Origin: Ammonifex sp.
Lineage (GTDB): Bacteria; Bacillota; Desulfotomaculia; Desulfotomaculales; Ammonificaceae
Assembly (NCBI GenBank): GCA_003604985.1
Contig: QZIW01000085.1
Coordinates: 1-36,765 of the forward strand
DNA: 36,765 bases
Reading direction: 5' to 3'
Below the pieces are notes generated by a model that ran no database searches, was not told the origin of the DNA, and saw only the letters and a program-made list of their open reading frames with translations. Shown in pieces: positions 31,417-36,765 of this stretch. Within the stretch, counting starts at the first letter, position 1; every line of letters begins with the position of its first letter. A program made the position numbers and the translations under genes.

Positions 31417-31836
31417 TTACCCGCGCATCCACGGGAAAAGGCTCTTTTCGGTTTCTTTCAACTCGCTGGTGATGTCCACGTTATTGGGCGCGAAGAGGAA
31501 GATGCCGCCGCCGACTTTCTGCACGTTGCCGCCGAGGGCGTAGACGGCCCCGCTGACGAAGTCCACCACCCGCCGGGCCAGTTCCGTTTCCACGTACTCG
31601 AGATTGACTACGACAGGGCGGCGGTTTTTCAAGTGGTCGGCGATCTCCTGGGCGTCGTCGAAGGAACGAGGCTCCGCCACGACCACCCGGAGCTGCCGCT
31701 GGGAGTGGATACTCACCACCGCTCCCTTTTTCGCCCGGAAAAGACTATCCTGCGATTCCGCCGCGACCTGTTCCTCTTCCTGCTCATCTTCAAAACCGAT
31801 GAACCCGAGAACCTTATCCACCAGTTTCTTGGTCAT
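31417..31836 (-). CDS. sepF: Cell division protein SepF
   Basis: 139 residues: an N-terminal amphipathic membrane-targeting segment (KKLVDKVLGFIGF), an acidic linker and the SepF domain (about 50-130; EPRSFDDAQEIADHLKNRRPVVVNLE, RRVVDFVSGAVYAL, GGGIFLFAPNNV). It forms rings that anchor FtsZ to the membrane. Its start lies 23 bases inside yggS, indicating translational coupling. Confidence 0.96.
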   Translation of the reverse strand: MTKKLVDKVLGFIGFEDEQEEEQVAAESQDSLFRAKKGAVVSIHSQRQLRVVVAEPRSFDDAQEIADHLKNRRPVVVNLEYVETELARRVVDFVSGAVYALGGNVQKVGGGIFLFAPNNVDITSELKETEKSLFPWMRG

Positions 31837-32539
31837 GGTCCTTCCCCTTTCCCTCCCGTTGTAAGCCGAAAATTGCAGTACCGATGCGCACTATATTTGA
31901 TCCCTCTTCCACCGCAACCGTAAAATCCTGTGTCATTCCCATGGAGAGAAAATCTATCTTCAGACCCGGAATTGCTTGGTGCTTCGCGGCCAACTGTCGG
32001 AGCCCTCTAAAGAAAGGGCGGACTTCCTCCGGGTTTTCCGCATAAGGAGCGATGGTCATCAGTCCGCGTACCCGCAGACCCGGCAGCCCGGCAGCCGCCG
32101 TAAGAAAGTCCCGCACCTCCTCCTCGTACAGTCCGTGCTTGGACTTTTCCCGCGCCATATTTACCTGGACCAACGTATCAAAGAACGCGCCTTCTTGGAG
32201 TGCCCACCGGTCTAATTCCACCGCCAGCTCCCACCGGTCAAGGCTGTGAATCAATTTTATCTTGTTGACAAGCCGGCGCACCTTGTTTCGCTGCAGGTGC
32301 CCCACGAAGTGCCACTCTACTTCCGGGCCTATGTCCCGGTACTTGCGGAGGAACTCTTGAACCCTGTTTTCGCCGAAGGCCCGGATTCCAGCCGCCTTCG
32401 CCGAACGTATGGCGGCTGTCTGGGCCCCTTTTGAGACTGCAACAATTTGAACCGAAACCGGGTCCCGCCCTGACCGCCGTGCCGCCCTGTCAATTTCCGT
32501 TTTGACGCGCTCCAAATTCTCTGGTATAAAACGGTTCAT
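31814..32539 (-). CDS. yggS: PLP homeostasis protein, YggS/YlmE family
   Basis: 241 residues of the alanine-racemase-like barrel family without racemase activity. K37 (IVAVSKG) binds pyridoxal phosphate; GENRVQEFLRKY, WHFVGHLQRNKVR, VNMAREKSKHG and FLSMGMTQDFTVAVEEGSNIVRIGTAIFG are signatures. It buffers PLP and affects amino-acid pools. It is first in the division cluster; no clear ribosome site was found upstream of the ATG at 32539. Confidence 0.95.
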   Translation of the reverse strand: MNRFIPENLERVKTEIDRAARRSGRDPVSVQIVAVSKGAQTAAIRSAKAAGIRAFGENRVQEFLRKYRDIGPEVEWHFVGHLQRNKVRRLVNKIKLIHSLDRWELAVELDRWALQEGAFFDTLVQVNMAREKSKHGLYEEEVRDFLTAAAGLPGLRVRGLMTIAPYAENPEEVRPFFRGLRQLAAKHQAIPGLKIDFLSMGMTQDFTVAVEEGSNIVRIGTAIFGLQREGKGKDHDQETGG

Positions 32540-32596
32540 TAGAAGTTTTTTCGCCGAAAAGCTCCTTGACTCCTCCCCGGAGCGTTAAAAAAGTGG

Positions 32597-33268
32597 CTAA
32601 TTCAACTCCTCCCATTCCCCTGTAACGAGGTAGACCACGTCCTCCCCGATGTTGGTGGCCCGGTCGGCCACCCGCTCGAGCCTCAGCGCGGCAAGCAGCA
32701 AAAACACGTAACACCGGATGTTTTCCGGTTCTTTCTCCATTAAATCCAAAATGGCCTTAAAAGTCCTGTTGTAAAGATGGTCCACTTCGTCGTCGGCGTT
32801 GCACATCTGGCGCGCCCGTTCCACGTCGTCGTTTACGTAGGCATCCAGCCCCTCTTTAACCATTTGCTGGACCAGGCCGCCGATCTTGGAGATGCCCTGA
32901 ACGGCGACATCGGCAACGGTCGCGCTGTAGCAGATAATCAAATTGAGGGCGGAGCGGGCGATGTCCACGGCGTGGTCAGCCATACGCTCAAGGTTGATGA
33001 TAATTTTAATTCCGGTGATAATAACCCGCAGGTCGCGCGCGATAGGCTGCTGGGTCGCAATCAACCGCACGCACCGGTTCTCAACCTCCTCGCACAGCAT
33101 GTCGACCTGGTCGTCGTTCATGATTACCTGCTTGGCAAGCACCTCATCCTGGGTAACGAGTGCCTGCACCGCATTGAAGACAGCTTCCTCAACCATGCTG
33201 CCCATGCGCAGGATATCCCTCTGCAGCGCCGCCAGCTCTTTCTCTAACGACGCTCGCTGACTTATCAC
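32597..33268 (-). CDS. phoU: Phosphate-specific transport regulator PhoU
   Basis: 223 residues from a GTG at 33268 (ISQRASLEKELAALQRDILRMG); the frame extends 11 codons to a TTG at 33301 without a ribosome site, and that extra part is unlike PhoU. Two three-helix repeats contain the metal-binding ExxxD motifs (NLERMADHAVDIA and RLERVADRATNIGEDV). PhoU couples Pst transport to PhoR signalling and limits phosphate uptake. It is last in the pst operon, about 105 bases after pstB. Confidence 0.94.
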   Translation of the reverse strand: MISQRASLEKELAALQRDILRMGSMVEEAVFNAVQALVTQDEVLAKQVIMNDDQVDMLCEEVENRCVRLIATQQPIARDLRVIITGIKIIINLERMADHAVDIARSALNLIICYSATVADVAVQGISKIGGLVQQMVKEGLDAYVNDDVERARQMCNADDEVDHLYNRTFKAILDLMEKEPENIRCYVFLLLAALRLERVADRATNIGEDVVYLVTGEWEELN

Positions 33269-33373
33269 TTGTAAACCAACTCCCCATACACTACTTGACA
33301 AATACTGCAGATTTACAGAAGTTTACCAGAAAAAAGCCTCTTTTGCAAGGAAAATGGCCCCAATGGCGCTTTT

Positions 33374-34129
33374 TTAACCGAAACGCCCCGTGATATAATC
33401 CTCCGTCCGCCGGTCTTTCGGGCGGGTGAAGATCGCCCCCGTTTCCCCGTATTCGATGAGCTCACCCATCAGGAAAAAGGCGGTGGTGTTCGATACCCTC
33501 GCGGCCTGCTGCATGTTGTGCGTGACAATAACGATGGTGTACCACTGTTTCAAGTCCTGCAACAACTCCTCGATCTTCATTGTAGAAACAGGGTCAAGCG
33601 CGGACGTCGGCTCGTCCATAAGCAGGACTTCGGGTTCCACGGCCAGGAGCCGGGCAATGCAAAGCCGCTGCTGCTGTCCTCCGGACAAGCCGAGTGCGGA
33701 CCGGTGGAGCCTGTCGCGCACCTCGTCCCACAGCGCCGCACCCCGCAGGCTCACCTCCACAATCCCGTCGAGCCGCCGCCTCTCTTTGATGCCGTGGACC
33801 CGCGGCCCAAAAGCAACGTTATCATAAATGGACATCGGAAAAGGATTGGGCCTTTGAAAAACCATCCCTACCCGTTTCCGCAACTTTACTACGTCTACCT
33901 GCGGCGCATAAATATCTTCGCCGTCAAGCAGGACTTCCCCTTCCACCCTGGCCCCCTCGATCAAATCGTTCATCCGGTTCAAGACCCTCAGAAAAGAAGT
34001 CTTCCCGCACCCCGAAGGACCGATCAGGGCCGTAATCTCGTTCGCCTTAATGTCGATGTTTACGTCCTTCAGGGCTTGCTCGCCGCGGTAGTAAAGGTTT
34101 AGACGGTTAACCTTTATCCTCGTATCCAT
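33374..34129 (-). CDS. pstB: Phosphate ABC transporter ATP-binding protein
   Basis: 251 residues. Walker [11 protein letters not shown]-loop [19 protein letters not shown], signature LSGGQQQRL, Walker [15 protein letters not shown], and H-switch [12 protein letters not shown]. The [12 protein letters not shown] segment is diagnostic of PstB. It powers phosphate import through PstCA at the inner face of the membrane. Confidence 0.97.
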   Translation of the reverse strand: MDTRIKVNRLNLYYRGEQALKDVNIDIKANEITALIGPSGCGKTSFLRVLNRMNDLIEGARVEGEVLLDGEDIYAPQVDVVKLRKRVGMVFQRPNPFPMSIYDNVAFGPRVHGIKERRRLDGIVEVSLRGAALWDEVRDRLHRSALGLSGGQQQRLCIARLLAVEPEVLLMDEPTSALDPVSTMKIEELLQDLKQWYTIVIVTHNMQQAARVSNTTAFFLMGELIEYGETGAIFTRPKDRRTEDYITGRFG

Positions 34130-34149
34130 CTTCTTCTCCCCGCGCCATA

Positions 34150-35010
34150 TTAAACGGTTTTACCACCCAATCGTTTTTGGAGCGTCCTGGTCAACGAACC
34201 TAAAAACAAATTAAAGAACAGGACAATGATAATCATCAGCGCCGCCGTCCCGGCGGCAATCCGGGGCGCGTCGGGCACCAGCGCCTCCGCGTTGACGTAC
34301 CAGAGATGTACCGCAAGCGTTTCCCCGGCGGCAAGGGGATTGAGGTCGGGAAAATAACGGCTTACGCTGGTCCCGGCCGTGAATATCAGCACAGCCGCTT
34401 CACCGAAAGCCCGGCCGGTGACCAGGGTAACTCCCGTAGCCAGACTGAGCAGGGCGCTCGGCAGAACCACCTTGCGCACCGTCTGCCACCGCGTCGCCCC
34501 GAGTGCGAGCGCCGCTTCCCGGTAGGCGCGCGGCACCGCCCGGAGCGCCTCTTCCGTAACCCTCACCAGGACGGGAAGGTTCAAAACGGCAAGCGCGGCC
34601 GCTCCGCCGATAATACTGAACCCCAGGCCGAAAGCATTCACGAAGAGGATCATCCCGAAGAGTCCGATCACGATGGAAGGGACGGTCGCCAGGCATTCGG
34701 TCGCCAGGCGGAAGACGTACGTCAGGCGTCCGGCCCTGGCGTATTCGGCCATGTAAATACCCGCTCCCACACCGACCGGAAGCGAAAACAGAAGCGACAG
34801 CCCCAGTACGTAAAAGGTGTTGAAGAGCTGCGGCCCGACACCGCCACCGGCCGCAACTTCGCTTGGCCTCCCGAAAATGAAGTCCGGCGTCAGGACCGGC
34901 AGACCCCGCCCCAGGATAAACAGCAGAAAAAACAGCAGGATGCCGACTATTACCGCTCCTGTAACGTACAGAACCACCGTCGCCAGCCTGTCCAAAGCAT
35001 GTTTATTCAT
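34150..35010 (-). CDS. pstA: Phosphate ABC transporter permease PstA
   Basis: 286 residues with about six transmembrane helices and the permease coupling loop [32 protein letters not shown]. It pairs with PstC. The ATG at 35010 overlaps the pstC stop (ATGA). Confidence 0.95.
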   Translation of the reverse strand: MNKHALDRLATVVLYVTGAVIVGILLFFLLFILGRGLPVLTPDFIFGRPSEVAAGGGVGPQLFNTFYVLGLSLLFSLPVGVGAGIYMAEYARAGRLTYVFRLATECLATVPSIVIGLFGMILFVNAFGLGFSIIGGAAALAVLNLPVLVRVTEEALRAVPRAYREAALALGATRWQTVRKVVLPSALLSLATGVTLVTGRAFGEAAVLIFTAGTSVSRYFPDLNPLAAGETLAVHLWYVNAEALVPDAPRIAAGTAALMIIIVLFFNLFLGSLTRTLQKRLGGKTV

Positions 35011-35882
35011 TCAGCCGTCACTCTCCGTTGGACTACCAGTCTGATGAGCAGGATCATCCCCAGGGAAATGGCGAGCAGGATAAAGGCCATATAGAAAAGA
35101 GCGTTGTTCCATGGGCTGCCGAAGGGAGTGTTCCCCATTTCCAAGACGATCTCGGTGGTCAGGGTCGCCGTCGGCGTAAAAAGTGATTTCGGCATCTGGG
35201 GGGCGTTGCCGATGAGCATCGCCACCGCCATCGTCTCGCCGATGGCCCTTGCCATGGCCAGGATAAACGCCGTAACGATGCCCGGAAGCGCCGCCGGAAC
35301 CAAGACTCTGGCGATCGTCTGCAACCGGGTGGCTCCCAAGGCGTAACTTGCCATTTCCAGCCGCCGCGGCACCGACCTGATCGCGTCTTCCGAGATGCTG
35401 ATTACCGTGGGAAGGATCATGATCCCCAGAATGAGCCCGGCGAGTAGAAGACCGAAACCGCTGCCGCCGAAGATCTTTTGCAGCACCGGTTTTAACACCG
35501 TCAACCCGATGAACCCGTATACCACCGAGGGGATCCCCACGAACAAGTCGGTCGCCGGCCGCATTACCTGCCGCACCGATTGCGGCGCCACCTTGGCAAG
35601 AAAGATAGCTCCGGCAAGACCGAGAGGCCCGCCCAGGACTATCGCCAAAAAGGTGATCGCCAGCGAACCGACGATAAAAGATAGAGCGCCGAAATGTTCG
35701 GGCGGCGCCCAATTGGTCGAAAAGTGAAGCTCCAAGGGGTTTACGGAGCCAAACGTCTGAAATCCCTGTTTGGCCACGATAGCGATAATCGCCATTACAA
35801 CGGCGGCCACGAGCACCGCCGCCACGACAAATAACCACAAGAAGAAACGGTCGTAGAACTGGCTTCTTGAGCCCGGCTTCAC
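35007..35882 (-). CDS. pstC: Phosphate ABC transporter permease PstC
   Basis: 291 residues with about six transmembrane helices, a large early periplasmic loop (FGSVNPLEL...STNWAPPEHFGAL) and the coupling loop EDAIRSVPRRLEMASYALGATRLQTIARVLVP. The start is given as GTG at 35882, but a GGAGG overlaps that codon, leaving no spacer; later in-frame TTG/GTG codons would cut into the first helix. The true initiation arrangement is uncertain. Confidence 0.93.
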   Translation of the reverse strand: MKPGSRSQFYDRFFLWLFVVAAVLVAAVVMAIIAIVAKQGFQTFGSVNPLELHFSTNWAPPEHFGALSFIVGSLAITFLAIVLGGPLGLAGAIFLAKVAPQSVRQVMRPATDLFVGIPSVVYGFIGLTVLKPVLQKIFGGSGFGLLLAGLILGIMILPTVISISEDAIRSVPRRLEMASYALGATRLQTIARVLVPAALPGIVTAFILAMARAIGETMAVAMLIGNAPQMPKSLFTPTATLTTEIVLEMGNTPFGSPWNNALFYMAFILLAISLGMILLIRLVVQRRVTAE

Positions 35883-35891
35883 CTCCGGCCC

Positions 35892-36731
35892 CTACCTTTG
35901 CAGCACCGAAACCGGCAGGAACCCCATTTTTTCGATGTCAGCCTGGAACGGCGCACCAAGCACAAAATCTATGTAAGCCTTGGCGGCCCCTTTGGGGTTG
36001 CCTTTAGTGTACATGTGCTCAAGGGAATAAATAGGGTAGGAGCCGTCGGCAACATTTTCCGCGGTGTACGCCGAGCCGTTGAATTTCAAAGCCTTTACCG
36101 AATCGTTGAGGTAAGCCGCGTCCATGTACCCGATCGATCCCGGGGTATTTGCCACGGCCTGCCGTACTTCACCGTTCGAGTTCATGACCGTAGCGTCGCC
36201 CGTAAACTCCTGCCCGCCGAGGACGGTGTCCTTAATCACCTGGCGTGAACCGGAAGATTTGGGCCTGTGGATGATGGTGATCACGCTGTTCTTACCGCCG
36301 ACCTCCCGCCAGTTCTTGATTTTGCCGGTGAAAATGTCGACCGCCTGCTCCCGGGTGAGGTTATCCACCCCAACCTCCGGGTGCACGATAAGCAAAAAAG
36401 GGGCCACCGCCACCACATGGTCCACCAGTTCCCGGTAGGCAGGGTCGCCCGCCGGCGGCTCCACGTCTGAGGTGCCGATGTCAACCGCACCCGCCGCCAC
36501 CTGCTGCAAACCCGTGAACGAACCGCCGCCGGAAACGTTGACCGTCACCCCATGGTTTTGTTCCATGAACTTAATCGCGGCGTCTTTTGCCAGGGGTAAA
36601 AGGGCCGTCGAACCCATGACCGTAACCTTGCCGGTCACTCCCCGGCCGGAATCCGGCGCGGTTTTATCCCCGCCGCCGCAGCCGCCCACAACCATGCCCA
36701 ACGCCAGAATCAGGAACAGCATCCACCGCAT
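35892..36731 (-). CDS. pstS: Phosphate-binding lipoprotein PstS
   Basis: 279 residues. The signal peptide ends in a lipobox VVGGC (Cys 18); the binding protein follows with VTVMGSTALLPLAKDAAIKF, the phosphate-loop GGGSFTGLQQVAAGAVDIGTSD, and HRPKSSGSRQVIKDTVLGG. It captures phosphate outside the membrane for PstCAB. GGAGGG lies 6 bases before the ATG. Only 34 bases upstream remain in the window and no Pho box can be judged there. Confidence 0.96.
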   Translation of the reverse strand: MRWMLFLILALGMVVGGCGGGDKTAPDSGRGVTGKVTVMGSTALLPLAKDAAIKFMEQNHGVTVNVSGGGSFTGLQQVAAGAVDIGTSDVEPPAGDPAYRELVDHVVAVAPFLLIVHPEVGVDNLTREQAVDIFTGKIKNWREVGGKNSVITIIHRPKSSGSRQVIKDTVLGGQEFTGDATVMNSNGEVRQAVANTPGSIGYMDAAYLNDSVKALKFNGSAYTAENVADGSYPIYSLEHMYTKGNPKGAAKAYIDFVLGAPFQADIEKMGFLPVSVLQR

Positions 36732-36765
36732 ACTTCACCCTCCTTTTATTTCGTTCGACGTTCAA

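Overview
The window looks like chromosome from a spore-forming, anaerobic, GC-rich Gram-positive of the Desulfotomaculum/Pelotomaculum kind (inference). Evidence: sporulation genes (ytxC, pdaB-like, YhcN/YlaJ lipoprotein, a Spo0E-like frame, a sigma-H-type promoter), a T-box in front of ileS, a sepF-centred division cluster, Shine-Dalgarno starts with many TTG/GTG codons, and anaerobic redox enzymes (NAD-linked formate dehydrogenase, indolepyruvate:ferredoxin oxidoreductase). No phage, IS transposase or CRISPR array was seen.

Left edge (1-1435): a partial PAS-LytTR regulator, visibly AT-richer than the rest, then direct, tandem and palindromic repeats abutting the 3' end of a decapitated hisF. 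Block A (1436-6812, +): NuoE-like, NuoF-like and FdhA-NuoG fusion subunits forming a soluble NAD-dependent formate dehydrogenase; a repeat element splits the last two genes. Block B (7147-12628, +): paaK-iorA-iorB-paaK-ACT, interconverting aryl-2-oxoacids, aryl-CoA thioesters and aryl acetates with ferredoxin as electron carrier. Block C (12672-19679, mostly -): ytxC, a ferritin-like protein, a kinase relic with a Spo0E-like frame opposite it, tRNA-Val(GAC), a D-Ala-D-Ala carboxypeptidase, pdaB (+), a YhcN-type lipoprotein, DedA and a SEC-C/HTH protein: mainly envelope and spore functions.

Block D (19888-24512, +): polA-mutM-coaE-lytic transglycosylase, closely spaced or overlapping. Block E (24753-26452, +): a small accessory patch with two tiny one-helix membrane proteins, an XRE regulator and a YodL-domain protein behind an AT-rich leader. 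Block F (26553-32539, -): yggS-sepF-proC-yggT-DUF167 and then ileS, which has its own promoter and a T-box leader that appears to carry an inserted repeat. Block G (32597-36731, -): pstSCAB-phoU for high-affinity phosphate uptake.

Most genes are recognisable housekeeping or anaerobic-metabolism genes. The points most worth checking are the repeat inside the ileS T-box, two genes whose best start appears to be a non-canonical AUU/AUA codon, the RcoM-like regulator at the edge, the sigma-H promoter driving a kinase relic with a Spo0E-like frame opposite it, and the XRE/YodL/small-membrane-protein patch.
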